Assembly (NCBI GenBank): GCA_021521415.1
Contig: JAIQDT010001737.1
Location: 310,001-374,000, forward strand
Direction: 5' to 3'
Length of the DNA stretch: 64,000 bases
Origin: Bidens hawaiensis
Lineage: Eukaryota; Streptophyta; Magnoliopsida; Asterales; Asteraceae
A program made the position numbers and the translations under genes. Below the pieces are notes generated by a model that was not told the origin of the DNA, did not search any database, and saw nothing but the letters and a program-made list of their open reading frames with translations. Positions 22,018 to 34,451 of this stretch are shown one piece after another. The stretch's first letter is position 1, and each line of letters begins with the position of its first letter.

Positions 22018-23756
22018 TTGGTAAAAAAATGCGTTTATGAAAAAATATTTAGTTTTGAAAACTTGGCCTTCAAATACACATTTTGAAGAGTATCTGCGTT
22101 GGAGACTTCCAAGAACTATTTTATAACGGGTAGAGTTCCTCACATGACAAATTTTTCGATCGGTTAGAACTAGTTGGTCATGGGGAAAAGAATATTAAGG
22201 AGGCGGAGCTTTTGTATGTAATTGATCTTGGCTACTTCATGGATGGTTATAAGTTTTTCGCTAATGAAGACCGGTGGTATAAGACTCAAGATTTTTCAAG
22301 AAACTGATATTTGAAATCGCTAAGAATTCTATTGATGACAAGAAGATAGGAGGGCTGCAACAGTTTTATGTTCATGTAACTTTTACTCGAGTATCTTAAG
22401 CAACCATATAACCAACTCATTTCAAAATTTAACAGACGTAATATGAATTTGCACAATATTTGTTTTATACTTGTTTTGAAGATAAAAATAAACACAAAAT
22501 AAAGCCAGTATCCAATCAAAACTAGATATATATTTATGATTGTTTGTCTTAGTACTATAAGAGACATTTTTAACATGAATATGACTATATAAGATAACTT
22601 GATTTTGTTTGTTGAAAATTCCTTTACCAATTAATATCGGCATGCATGATATGGGATATGATGAGTGAATACGTATTAATATCCCCACCAATAAATAGTA
22701 AATACTGAGCGTAATGCCACCAATAAATACTGACGGTCGTGACAAAACCATCCCATCATCACATGATAAGCTGATGCATGCCATGGACTGGGACAGCTCC
22801 CTCCATTGTTTTTTTACCATCCCATGTTTTTCATATTCCGATTTAATTTATTGAAAATAAATAAAATGAAATTCTTTAGTTAATTGAGAATAAAAAATAC
22901 ACAAATGAGTACTCCCAATATCTCGCATTCACCATAGACAAGACACAGAATATTGAGGGGTGTATTTTGTTTTATAGTGTACGATTGTATGAAAAATGTT
23001 TTTTGGTCTATGCATATAAAACTTATTCATAACGCTCTAACGACATGTCTTGTTTAAACGATTGTTAAAGCATACTCCATGTTGTAAGTAAATATATATA
23101 CTTTGTTATGATAGACGACATTTGAAGCGTGGTTACTTCAATGAAAATTATATCTAAGTCTAATCTATAAACGTCCCCTAAAAAGATAATGTATTTCCTA
23201 TCTTTAAAGTGTTAATTTTATATAGTTGTCTAGAAAACAAAAAATTAATCACTCATTTTGCAATGAGATATTTGTGGCAAAGACTCGCACATCCATCACC
23301 AGTGTCTCAAACTTTTATTCCCTATCAATAATATATATAAACTATGTGATATACGACATTGTATTGAGGTTATGCATTGTGGGTTAACGCCCACCACCAC
23401 ATCACTATTTTTTGGGCGTCAAAGGTGAGGTGGAGTGTGTTAATGAGCTTGAAAGGTAGACGAGAGGCCTAAGGTGTCCCAGTCCATGACATGCATCAAC
23501 TTATCAACGCTTGATCTAGGTATGGTTCACTCATTGAAACTTATTATTTAGTTGATTGGGAGTTACGAGTACTTGAACTCGGACTCGAGAATTACTCGTT
23601 GACTAATCAACACCTAAAACGATTTTTACAACCATAGGTACAACATAGTGGTTTTTCTTCTAAAAATAATACATACCTAATACATACCTACATCCAATCT
23701 AATGTTCCATTTTCAAGAAAAAAAAATATAACCTCAATTTATTCATATCTATAATA
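22018..23756. other. Intergenic, nothing firm
   Basis: AT-rich. A roughly 130-codon minus-strand open stretch at 22422-22820 has no recognisable domain and is probably chance. Confidence 0.4.
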
Positions 23757-24032
23757 TCTATAATATATATAAACGAAGATATAAAAATTCTACGTGTCAC
23801 GATGTGGTCGCTCCCCCTTTTTTTGGAGTCACCAGATTTACTTGATTTTTAAATGGAGACTTCTCATGCATTTGACCCGAATTCATGGGTATGAGTCTTA
23901 CCAAACCCAGATATTCCTTAAACGGGTTATAACATCTCATTAAATTAAAAATTATTCTCACCAAATTATTTATGTACAAATCCTATAAAATAGGTTATAA
24001 TAAAAAATAATATCTTATTTATTTTAAAAAAG

Positions 24033-24091
<59 letters not shown>

Positions 24092-24093
24092 TT
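24033..24093. repeat. (TA)n microsatellite
   Basis: About 30 TA units with two TG interruptions. Confidence 0.95.
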
Positions 24094-24396
24094 ATTTAAA
24101 TTAAAAAACCAATTTGATAGTAAAATAAATAAACGGGTCTTGGGTCTCATAAAACCATAAGTATATTATTAATTTTCATAAATATTATTTATAATTAAAA
24201 AACCAATTTCATAGTAAAAAAAATAAACGGGTCTTGGGTCTCATCAAAACCATATAGCTTTTAAACCGGGTTATAACATCTCATTTATTTGTGAAACAAA
24301 TTATCATCGAACCATAAGTATATTATTAACTTTCATACAATAAAAAAATATGAATTAAAAAATAAATAAATATTTTAACAAATAATATAAAACAAC

Positions 24397-25060
24397 CAGG
24401 GGCAGATTTACGTTGATAGGAGGGGGTGCACGGAAACCCCCCGAGTTTCGAAATAATAGTTTAACTCTATATATAAAATCTGGAGCGCATCCCCTTATAA
24501 AATTGGAGTGCACCACTTAACCAAAATCTTGAAGTGGTTGAACGGCAAAAGCTTTGGTTGTTAATGTTCTTGTCTCAAGTTCGATTCTTGGAATTAGATT
24601 GTTTTTTTAATTTTTATATGTTGTGTTAGGTATTTGGCTATTGTGTTTAAATTTTATTCATATTTACTCCAGCATTTAATTATTGTTAAAGAGTTTATAC
24701 AGTTGCTAAAATCTTGTTTGTTTGCCTCCTTGCGCACCAAGTATTTTGAATAAATATTACACACTCAATTGTTGAATCATAAAGATCAACTATATGTAAT
24801 TTCAAGCTGATTACACTTAGATAATAAATTCTAATAATTGTTTTTCGACACAATTATGTACTAACATAACATACGCTTTTGTGCTTTTTTTTTCTAGATT
24901 TTTGGAGATTTGATACATTGCACAGACGTTAGGTCAGTCATACTTGAACTGAACCGACCCAAACCATCAAACCGACCCGAATTTTTTATATCCGACTCTA
25001 CGAAATTGGGGCATCTAAAAACAGTGCACCCCGTGAAAAAAAATTCTGGATCCGTCACTG
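24397..25060 (+). mobile_element. hAT-type MITE inside Helitron
   Basis: Starts CAGGGGCAGATTTA, ends TCTGGATCCGTCACTG, so the ends form an imperfect inverted repeat. A perfect 8-bp TSD AAAACAAC lies at 24389-24396 and 25061-25068, which marks hAT transposition. Both subterminal regions contain GTGCACC words. The interior carries a tRNA-like A-box/B-box pair. 664 bp, no transposase. Confidence 0.88.
24534..24593 (+). other. tRNA-like module inside the hAT element
   Basis: TGGTTGAACGG (24536-24546) and GTTCGATTC (24579-24587) match Pol III A and B boxes with normal tRNA spacing (32 nt). The T arm TCAAG-TTCGATT-CTTGG forms a full 5-bp stem with a 7-nt loop. A convincing anticodon arm is not visible. 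Confidence 0.45.
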
Positions 25061-25095
25061 AAAACAACCCCCGTAATACGGGGGATAAAAACTAG

Positions 25096-26073
25096 TATAT
25101 ATATAAACGAAAATAATAAAATCCTACGTGTCGCGATGTGGTCGTTCCTCATTTTTTTGGAGTCACCAAATTTTCTTGATTTTTAATGGAGACTTCTCAT
25201 ACATTTGACCCGAATTTATGGGTATGGTTTTAATCAGACTCATATATTTCTTAAACGGGTTATAACATCTAATTAAATTAAAAACTAATCCTACCAAATA
25301 TTTGATATAAAAATCCTATAAAGTAGGGATATATTAAAAATTAATATATTATTTATTTAAAAAAAGATATATATTATTTATAATTAAAAAACCAATTTTA
25401 TAGTAAAAAAAATAAACGGGTATTGGGTCTCATCAAACCATATAGCTTATAAACCGGGTTATAACATCTCATTTATTTGTGAAATAATTTATCATCAAAC
25501 CATAAGTATATTATTAACTTTCATACAATAAAAAAAATAAAAATTTAAAACATAAATAAATATTAGAAACATATAATATAAAACAACTCCCGTAAATAAA
25601 CGAAACATTTAAAAGCTTTATGATTGTTTCATACATTTACTCAAGCCACCGTATTGTTTTATTTGTAAATGATGACTTCAAGTGCATTTGACTCGAATTC
25701 ACGGTATGAGTCTCATCAAACCCAGATATTTCTTAAACAGGTTATAACATCTCATTGCTTTAAAAATAAATCTCACAAAGTATTTGATATGCAAATCTTA
25801 TAAAGTATGGATATACTAAATATTAATATCCAGTTTTTTAAGAAAAATATATTATTTATAATAAGAAACAATTTTATAGTAAAATGAGTCATGGGTCTCA
25901 CCAAACCCATAGCTTTTAATGGGTTATAAGATGTCATTTATTTGTGAAACTATTTTATTATCAAGCTCTAAGTATATTATTAACTTTTTTATAATACATA
26001 AAATTTGCAAAAAAATATGAAATATTATACACAAAAAAAAACATAACCCCCGTAATACAGGGATAAAAACTAG
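25096..26073 (+). mobile_element. Tandem Helitron-derived units
   Basis: Directly after the first Helitron end the same 5' sequence restarts (ATATAAACGAAAATAATAAAATCCTACGTGTCGCG). A truncated end (ACAACTCCCGTAA, about 25585) is followed by a further restart, and the array ends with a weaker hairpin CCCCGTAATACAGGG and CTAG (26070-26073). It therefore contains at least two related units head to tail. 5' TC termini are not preserved at the internal junctions. Confidence 0.6.
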
Positions 26074-26255
26074 CATATATATATTCTTCAAAAGTTCAAA
26101 AGAATATTATTTGTAACTTTCTTAAATATGCATTCCTGAGTCAACCCTAAAAAAATACATTCAACAATATATAAATATAAAAAAAAAGTTATAAAAAATT
26201 GAATGATTCAAATTTGAGGTTGATAGGTTTTCCCCCCAGAAATCCATGATCCCCA

Positions 26256-26266
26256 CATATATAAAT
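26256..26266 (+). promoter_or_regulatory. TATA box of the 26363 gene
   Basis: ATATATAAATA about 100 bp before the start codon, followed 25-35 bp downstream by a C/T-rich leader with TCA-type initiator contexts. Good plant core-promoter layout. Confidence 0.65.
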
Positions 26267-26362
26267 ACAACCTCCTCATCCTCCATGTAACAGTGATTCA
26301 GTCACACTCCCCTACCCTTATTATCTCTCCTTCCTCAATGCCATGCCGCTTCCTTTATCTTC

Positions 26363-27325
26363 ATGGCATCTTTAAATTTCCACGTCATCATCGCTTACGT
26401 CATCATCACCACCATCATGTATAACCCTAACTCCGACCACCCTAACAAGTCCGCCTTCAACCCACCCATCAGCCCCCGTATCTCCTTCTCCAACGACTTC
26501 GCCGATGCCCACTCCCGCCACCGTCCCACCAGAGACTACACCGCGCCGCCTGTCTCCTCCGACTTCGAGTTCTCGGTTTCTAATAACGCCATGATGACGG
26601 CTGACGAGCTATTCTTTAAGGGTCGGCTGTTGCCGTTTAAGGATAATAATAGTAGTAATGCTGTTGGACAGAAGACTACTCTCCGAGATGAGCTGCTTGC
26701 CGGAGAAGATGATGACGGTGGTGGTGGTGTTTCGTTTAGGCCGCCTAAAGCTTTGAGTACACGGTGGAAAGGGTTTTTGGGGCTCCGGAAATCGCATATT
26801 GGGTCGAAAAGATCCGATAAGGGTGATGGATCTAGGTCGGCTCAAGATGCTGCTGGTCATGCTTCCAAAACTTCACAGGTTTTTTGTTTTAACATATATT
26901 GTTGTAGTTTACTAGTTACTGTTTTCAAGATTTAATATTTTAATTAGTGGCACTTTTATTGAATGTTTAAGGTTTTTTAATTGCTAAAACACTATCCTTA
27001 AATGGAATCTGTCTCACCTAATATAAAGTATTTGAATTTGTCAGGAACATATTTTATTTAGAGATTAATAAATAACCAAGTTGTTCTAGTGAAGCTTAAT
27101 ATTTTTTATTCAAGACTTAAATTTATTTAAATCTTGATATGTTTATGTATGTCACTCATTTGGTAATTGTGTACTATTCAAAGCATTATGTATAAGTGTA
27201 GGTTTTATATGGTTATTCTCTTCTTTGTAATGTGATTATAAGTTCTTGTGTTTTGTTTAAAATGATGATGGCAGGAAATGATGAACGAAGGAGGATCGAG
27301 GGATATCGAATTTAGGATGCAATGA
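26363..27325 (+). CDS. Plant-specific protein of unknown function, 188 aa, two exons
   Basis: Exon 1 is 26363-26878 (172 codons) and exon 2 is 27275-27325 (16 codons plus TGA). The intron starts GTTTTT after CAG and ends GATGGCAG, phase 0. The start ATG is the first in frame after two short out-of-frame ATGs. Features: a hydrophobic N-terminus (residues 5-19, too short for a sure membrane segment), PRISFSNDF near 38, SSDFEFSVSN near 65, ADELFFKGRLLPFK near 80, TTLRDELL, then RWKGFLGLRKSHIGSK with basic character and a short acidic tail. The SDFEFS and ADELFFKG pair is shared by plant proteins of the DUF1645/membrane-associated-kinase-regulator kind; I recognise the pattern but cannot assign a member or a function. 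The gene is intact, stands alone, has a TATA box and has higher GC than its surroundings. Confidence 0.85.
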
Positions 27326-28345
27326 GGGAGTATGATGAATGTTGTAAAGAGGGGATGGGTGATTTTTTATTAGTGGATGGGGGCATTCTTGTAATTTTAG
27401 GTAGAAGATTGAGGTTATCTTAGGTATTTTGGGAGCATTTGGGAATCGCCATACAAGTTAGGGTATGGTTGGAGGGTGAAATTGTAATTTTGGTAGATGG
27501 ATAAATGGATCTCTAACAGTCAATTTGACTTCAACTTTAATCCCTTTCACAAGATTCTCCTCTTCATTTCTTGTCTTTTGGGTATCAAACAATTACAACT
27601 ACCTTTTTCTTTCCTCTATCAAGTTCAAATTACGTTCTTGCCCCTGTCGTGTTTAATAGTTTATGAGATGTTAAAATATTTGTCAATAGTTTAAATAGTC
27701 GTACTTGAAAGTTTATCTTGGGAAGGTTTAGCTAGAATGCCCTTTTAAATAGATAATAAATATATATTATTATTTTTAAAATTGAGTTAAATAGTAAATA
27801 ACCCGTATTGGTTTTTTGTGTCCTAAAACAAGACATCAAATTAAAATGCATAAATTTTCTTTTAAATATTCTATAAAAACATTTTGTGTTTTGTAGATAA
27901 TACTTACATAAAGTAAAATGACAAGGTTTAGTTTGTGGTTGGGTGTGTAGTGTTGACCGTTGACCGAAGTCAAAGAAGGAACAGCTAATGAACAGCTGGG
28001 TGAGAAAAACAATGAGAGCACGAAGTACAAACAAGTACTTCATCTTTAGTCTGACACAAACATTTAACCTTCAAGTACTCCCCGTAACCGTTAATTGTGG
28101 GACACATGTCCTACACCTCAAGATGCTCTTTACTGTACCACTCTCTATGCATAGGATACAACCATCCTTAACTCATGGCTAATGGCTTTATCGTAATTTC
28201 CTACTTAACCTCTGACCTTGGGACTATGTTGTGAATTTATTTTGTTGCTGGATTCTAACCACACAATTGCTACTTTCAGATTTTATAAAAAAAAAAAAGT
28301 CGTTACCTATTTTGAAGAGAATCATCAAAACTACTATTCTGTACG
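27326..28345. other. 3' flank of the 26363 gene and intergenic DNA
   Basis: 27326-27730 is probably 3' UTR and polyadenylation region; AATAAA-like words occur near 27750. The open stretches at 27732-28182 have no recognisable domain. Confidence 0.4.
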
Positions 28346-28348
28346 TAA

Positions 28349-28659
28349 AAGCATTCATATCAGGTCCTCTAAAATATTTGTGAGAGAAAATCTCTAAAAA
28401 TTTAAGAGAATTGTAAGCGGTTGTGAGTAGAGAAGAGAAAAAATTTAAAAAGATGGGTAAATTTTGAGTAAATTTGAAGAATCACTGTTTATCCTCTATT
28501 TATTTTTTAATATATTTGAAAGTGGTTGTGAGTGGATGAGAGAGAAAAGATAATGATAAAGATGTAAAAAATTATTATTTAATTGTATATGAGAGAGAAT
28601 ATGTAGTGTTTTTTAGTGTAATTATAGAGATGAAGATGAAGGATGTGATGTGAATGCTC
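28349..28659. mobile_element. Tourist/Harbinger-like MITE 1
   Basis: 311 bp, termini AAGCATTCATATCA and TGATGTGAATGCTC form a 14-bp inverted repeat with two mismatches. The 3-bp TSD TAA lies at 28346-28348 and 28660-28662. No coding capacity. Confidence 0.8.
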
Positions 28660-29118
28660 TAATATATTCATATAGGTAAACCATTTTAAAGGCTACTGAT
28701 TTATGGGACATACTTCATTCCATTAAACCATAATATAGATTTAACTTCGACATTAGGGGGAAGAGTACTCATGTATCGTCCAATCCTGTATTACCATATC
28801 ATTTATATCCTCAAGTACCCGCAAATCATGAAATTACTGGAAACACCTACCAATAAGTACAATATAACTTATTCAGATGTATCTCGGTTTGTGTAATATA
28901 TAAATTAATCAAAAAAAAATATAACTTTTTGTTTGTTTTTTAGAAAATGTAAAAAATAAATCAATTTTGTATCACAAATTTACCATGAAATAAAGTCATA
29001 CAATACCCTACACACATGGGGTGACGGCGGTGTTATCATGTGGTTTGAAAGTCATGCACCCTACCCATAGTGATGCCCCACCCTCTCTTACATAGGCATA
29101 TGTATAACCAACAATTAA

Positions 29119-29360
29119 GGAGGTGTTTGGGATTCCTTATTTCCACCTACTTATAACTTATAAACTTTTTGAAAAGTTATAATTCTCTAACTTATTAACT
29201 TAAAGGGTATACTATTCCCAAACACTCCTTAAAATACAACTTATTAACATAAGTTAATCCAAACACTTTTATATAAACTCTTTTTCAAAAAGTCATAAGT
29301 TTATAATTCTTTTTCACATAAAGTCCTTTTGAACTTAAATAAGGAATCCCAAACACACCC
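29119..29360. mobile_element. Tourist/Harbinger-like MITE 2
   Basis: 242 bp, long inverted repeats sharing GTGTTTGGGATTCCTT; TSD TAA at 29116-29118 and 29361-29363. The whole element is close to a palindrome. Confidence 0.88.
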
Positions 29361-29604
29361 TAAGTCTCATTAATGCATTTTACGAAGTTGAAGCTTGAAG
29401 TAGCTTTGTAGGGGTGTTGGGGGTGCTATACGAACAAAATGTATGTGAGTTACGTGAGGCAAATGAAAGTCATCAATCGAGAAGCTTGGTTGTATAAGTA
29501 TTTGAGAGAAATTGAGAAAAGTAAGTGGTTGCTTAATCTAATGATATGTCAAATGTTGCACACAAGGCGTTTTGAGGTGCTTGACTCATGGCATTAAAGA
29601 CTTA

Positions 29605-29965
29605 GTCCCTGTTTGTTTTTGCCTCTTTTCTTTGAATAGAGGAAAACGTCTGATTCGGTTAGACGTAATCAGACGTGGGGCTGTTTTTTTTTTCTGGCAT
29701 TAAGAGGTTCAGCGTCTTAATAGCATCTGAACCAGTAAGAGCTTTTAGTGGGTCTGAAAACCTCTTAACCCAAAAAAACATACGTTTGTCTCCAGACTCC
29801 ATTAACTTATAACCCGGAGACTAGGCTCCATCTCCGACGACTAGAGGTTCGTCTCTAGCCTCCACCTCTTATTGATTCAGATTTCAGACATTTAAACCAC
29901 CTCTTAACATTCAGATGTAGTATTCATATTCAGACTTAAATCTCTAAAAAAAAACAAACGGGGCC
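29605..29965. mobile_element. Tourist/Harbinger-like MITE 3
   Basis: 361 bp, ends GTCCCTGTTTGTTTTT and AAAAACAAACGGGGCC; TSD TTA at 29602-29604 and 29966-29968. Contains CAGACGTNNNNCAGACG-type words. Confidence 0.8.
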
Positions 29966-29968
29966 TTA

Positions 29969-31328
29969 TATTGACTATATGTTCAACAAAGTTGTTCATC
30001 CGTTTTGAAAGCACAATAAGATTACAATGAGCTTTAGAGTCAGTATCAAGTACAAAATAATGTTTACCTAAAAATGCAGAAAATAATGGAAGTCATTGAT
30101 CAATCCAATTTAATGGTTAAAATTAAATAAATTACAGTTTTGTATTAATTGGAAGTTAGTAAAACTGGAAAGGGTTAAAGAAAAATGTTGCTCCTGTGCT
30201 AACTTCTTATTTAATTATTAAATGCTTGTTTCATCATTTTTATAAATCATACTTTTATATACTTCATAATTTTATTTTATTTTTTCTACCATAAAATGAA
30301 ACACGTTTTCCTCTTAATTATATGTATAATATTGATATATTTTAAATACAAATTATTTTTTTTAAATGTTGCACACTGCCCGGATAATTATTTTGATAGA
30401 TAAAACTACACAATGTTCTTATATTGCCGAGGTTAAGAATGATTTTTTATAATGAAAAATATGGATTGAAATCCCATTTTACATGATGTTATTATGAGTT
30501 AGGTTTGTAATGTTTTATTTTTCTAATTACGAAATAGTGGATGTCATTGTACCATTTTACATGGTGATGTTATGGGTACTAGAAACCTGCGCTCATAAAT
30601 GGACACAAAATATTCTTGCCTATAAAACCCTCAAGCATACACGTTTTTAGGTTAAGATTGTTTTGTATAGAAATCAAACTCATAAACTATAATGCACCTT
30701 TGCCTTCGCATGTGGCAGCTATTTTATGTTACTCATGCACATGTATAAGAACGCAACATGATATAGTTTAAGTGCACATTTGACATTTGGGAGGTACATG
30801 GTTGTGTTAAGTTTAAAAACAACTTATACGGGTGAAAATGATTATGGGTGAAAATGATTATGCAGTTGAAAATGGTAAAAGTGAATGCAAGTGGCAAATG
30901 CGAAGATTCTTATGTTCATATCTCATTGTAGGTGAATTTTCCTCATGACATTGTGCATAAGGTATCAATCATGAACATATCGAGGATATTATTCTTACTG
31001 TTTCCACAGGACCACAAGATGATCATTGGATGGTCCAGGATTAAAGCATATTCCTCAAGACTTTTGACATCACGTCCATCATCCGATTGAACCTCATATT
31101 TTAATAAGCTAATCATAATAGGATGACTAGTAAATTGAACTTACATACATTCATGTAATTTTATCTTGTATTTGTAATATTTAATTATATGAATTTATAA
31201 ACTTTCTACATTTGTCAAAAGCGTATATATAGAATAGCTTTTACATGAAGACTACCTAATATACTTCTATTCATTTTTTTTTTGAAAGAACCAACATAAC
31301 TAACATATCAATCAAATGGGATCCAATT
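29969..31328. other. Intergenic, nothing recognised
   Basis: AT-rich; a 17-bp direct repeat GGGTGAAAATGATTATG near 30835-30865 only. Confidence 0.4.
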
Positions 31329-31370
31329 ACAATAGAGAGACAGGTAAGCGTGCAACAAGCTGTGCTGTTA
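31329..31370 (+). repeat. 42-bp direct repeat, left copy
   Basis: Shares GCAACAAGCTGTGC and flanking bases with 34410-34451 on the far side of the reverse transcriptase pseudogene. Confidence 0.7.
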
Positions 31371-31449
31371 CCCCCTTTTGATTGACAAACCGATCCTACT
31401 GTAAATAAAGTTATCGTTCTTGGGCATCGTTGAGTTATTATGCACAACC

Positions 31450-34060
31450 CGCTGAACTCTTTCTAGAAACATAGCAACACCTGGGCAAGGGACCCAAATG
31501 TATCGAAATCAAAATGAATGAAGGCGTGTTGATTCCTAACACACGCATTCTTGTGCTTAGCAATTTTTCCTGTTTCCGTCTTTAGCACGACCTGCCTAGC
31601 AACAAACCAAAAGGCCCTAAGCCCGACAAAAGGGGACACCCTAGTAAGGTCCACACAAGCATGCTTCTCTCCGCCCATCCAAACACAAGAATGTCCGGTG
31701 GTCGGAGAGTAGACCTTCCTTCACCCGGACCCGACAAGAAATTCACATGAGCCTCTTTTTTTGTCGAGATTTCCGCTCATTTAACACATCACAAAGGACA
31801 TCCCTGACCAAATCATGTCTATATTCAAACCCCGGGAGTTCTTTGCAATGAACCGCGTGTTCACCAAAATTATCTAAACAAACTTTACGGTAAACCGGGT
31901 AGGGCTCATCAACTGGGAATAGGGGGATCATTAAATGATATTTAAGATGGCTCGGTACTCCACTGCTGACATGTGCTGGCCTAAAGACATTCTAATACCA
32001 CTCTCTGACGAGATGACATGCTAAACTTTTCTCCCAAACTTTGTTCGGTTTTACTATAGAGGGCACTCGCCAAAACATTTTGGGCTTGGGGGGGGGGTTT
32101 GTCCTTATTAGCGAACCCGCCAAGATCAAGATCGGGAATAGAGTGTACAAATAATCTAGCACACACCCAAAATCAGAATCTAACCCATTAACACCACAAT
32201 CACGCAAAATGTGGTCTTGTAACTTCCAAGATTGAGCTGTCGAGGCTACGAAAACATATGTGGAAACATCCTCAGCTGAATATAACCCTAAACAACCAAA
32301 ATGGATAGGAAGAGATGCTAGTCTCCATTGAAAATCCCCAAAAAATGGACCCCCACATACCACAATATCCTCAATCGTCGCTCGAAGCCCTTTGTTAGAA
32401 ACAGAGACAACTTCCTTAACAAACATAGGCTGACATGTTCGGAGTCTGAACAACAACTTAGCTACCCCCATACATGAGAGAAGCAAGAGAAGCTCACATT
32501 AAGGGTCACGCAGACGAATAAGACATCTCATTAGTTCCACTGCTCTTGAAGCTCTGGTAATGGTTAAACTACTGATTAACCTAGCGTCCCGGCTAACCAC
32601 ACCTCCAAGGAGTTTTACCCCTAACCCTGGTCTCCCAGTCCTGATAGAAAATAAACCTACTTTTGTCTTTACCCCATTGCACGACATCCAAAATACTTCG
32701 GTCTTTTTAATATTAAGCTCAAGCCCCCAACTTGGCCCGTTGGATCTAATAATATCCAAGGCTTTAGCCACTTCAATGCGTCTCCTATTATCGTGCCATC
32801 ATCTAAGTACCATGCATGAAACAGTAACTTGCAACCATTTCGTACCCGATGAACGAGGGGGTATAAAGCTAATGTACAGAGAATGGGTCCTAAAGGATTG
32901 CTTTGTTGAATCCAGGTAGTTGATTAGATACAATCATTCCCTACATATAGCCTAGCCAGTTGCCTGTAAAGAAAATTAACACATAGGGAAATAGATGGGC
33001 ATCTGGCACGAACCTCCTACAAGAGTGTGGTCCTATCCACCAGGTTGAAGGCATTAGAAAAATCTACTCTAAGCAAAGCCAACGACCCATCAGAGTGGAA
33101 CATGTTAAGAAATCTATTCGCGTTATGAAACACCGCCTTCGCTCCACTCAGGATCTTCACCCGTATTGAAAATCACCCAGGTATTTTGTCATCTCTTTTC
33201 CAACACTCCTTATAGCCACTTTGGATACAAGCCTTCTCCAAATCGCGCCAACGACAATAGGCCTACCCCCATTGTCTGGATTAAGCAGTGGCGTTAGGGG
33301 AACATAAGCCACAAACTCCGCCAAAGCAACACGGCATCTCCCCCCAACCACATGTTAACCACCTCAGTGATAGCTTTACGCAACTCCACGGCAATCGCGG
33401 ATCTTTCCCCACATAGGGCATCCAAAATATGTTGAGTCCTAAGCCCCTCTCTCCCATAAGAAGTCCCTTTAGCAAAAAAAATTAATGCACCCTAAAACAC
33501 TTTCAATGTCCACAACCAAAGGGTCTCCGAGAGTAAGGCCTAAGGCAAGGCGGGCAGGGGCAAGATGGGATGCTTATCAAACAACGCTATCATAGTAGCG
33601 TCACCAAGAGAAACAACACCCGAAGAGCACAAAACTTTAACCGCGTCCGTGAAGTGCATGTCAGCAATTTTTTTAATACACTGCTTAGCATTGAGGCCCT
33701 CCCTCGAATGATCACCTCTGAAGGAGGCCTCATCGGCTCTTGAGCCCATATCCGCTTCCATCGGTTGGTTGAAGAGCGATTGGATAAGATCAACACATCC
33801 GCTTCCATCACCCCAAGTTTTCCAGGGCCTACCGAATAGAATGACTTTGTAAGGATTTCCTATTCCCTCGACATACGCTCTTGTCGGTTGAAAGGCTTGA
33901 CAACTTGTAATGTGCAACTGGGTAATATCAAAAGTTTAACCCACGCTTCAGTGGACTCTAGCCTAGACACCACCTTGCACAACGAAACAGATAAGGCCTG
34001 GGCAAAGGCCATGCGACAATTAGGAGGGATGTTTTTTCTGTCTTTAACGAAAGTGCGAAA
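31450..34060 (-). pseudogene. Non-LTR-type reverse transcriptase gene, broken
   Basis: Minus-strand pieces lie in the order of a known plant reverse-transcriptase-domain family: a CTLQVVKP-type N-terminal segment (about 33920-33880), a stretch ending ALFDKHPILPLPALP (33600-33540), the RT fingers segment VPLTPLLNPDNGGRPIVVGAIWRRL (about 33310-33220), SNPLGPILCTLALYPLV then WYLDDGTIIGD (about 32905-32785) with the YxDD catalytic motif, WGLELNIKKTEVFW (about 32730), and a C-terminal HCKELPGFEYRHDLVRDVL and GGEKHACVDLTRVSP part (31850-31620). Each piece is in a different frame or broken by stops, so it is dead. No LTRs, endonuclease or gag seen. Confidence 0.8.
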
Positions 34061-34409
34061 ATACTACTCAAAAAGGGTCGCATCAGCAAAATACAGTCTA
34101 ATCGTCACGAGCCAAAAGGTGAGTCAATAGCCTAACTACAAAAGTCACAAGTATATTCGCCTGTAATTTATAACGACGTCTTCGAAATCTATTTTTAAGG
34201 TTTAAACCGACTTTTGTATTAACACACAAATTAAGTTATGAAGTTGTGGCCCCTAAATCCATAATATATATTTTTAAAGTTTCACGGAAACTATAGCTTA
34301 GACCACACATACATATAGTTTCTTGCAGTTGTACGTAGCGTTTAATTTATTTTAATTGTTATCGTAACCGCTTCTTTTATTATATAACTTCCATTTTTAG
34401 AAAACGTTT

Positions 34410-34451
34410 ACAATAAAGTGGCAGACAAACGGGCAACAAGCTGTGCCGTTT
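34410..34451 (+). repeat. 42-bp direct repeat, right copy
   Basis: Imperfect match (about three quarters of positions) to 31329-31370; both flank the reverse transcriptase pseudogene. Confidence 0.7.

Larger units (their letters stand above)
23757..25095 (+). mobile_element. Non-autonomous Helitron (with hAT insertion)
   Basis: The 5' end is near TCTATAATATATATAAACG (23757) and leads into the conserved CTACGTGTCACGATGTGG. The 3' end has a hairpin CCCCCGTAATACGGGGG (25068-25084; 7-bp stem, 3-nt loop), seven bases and then CTAG (25092-25095), the classic Helitron CTRR terminus. No Rep/helicase gene. A hAT-type element (24397-25060) sits just before the hairpin. Repeated words such as ACGGGTCTTGGGTCTCAT show internal duplication. 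Confidence 0.75.

Noticed and set aside
22286..22820. Minus-strand frames of 114 and 132 codons
   Set aside because: AT-driven, overlapping, low-complexity hydrophobic composition, no domain or splice context.
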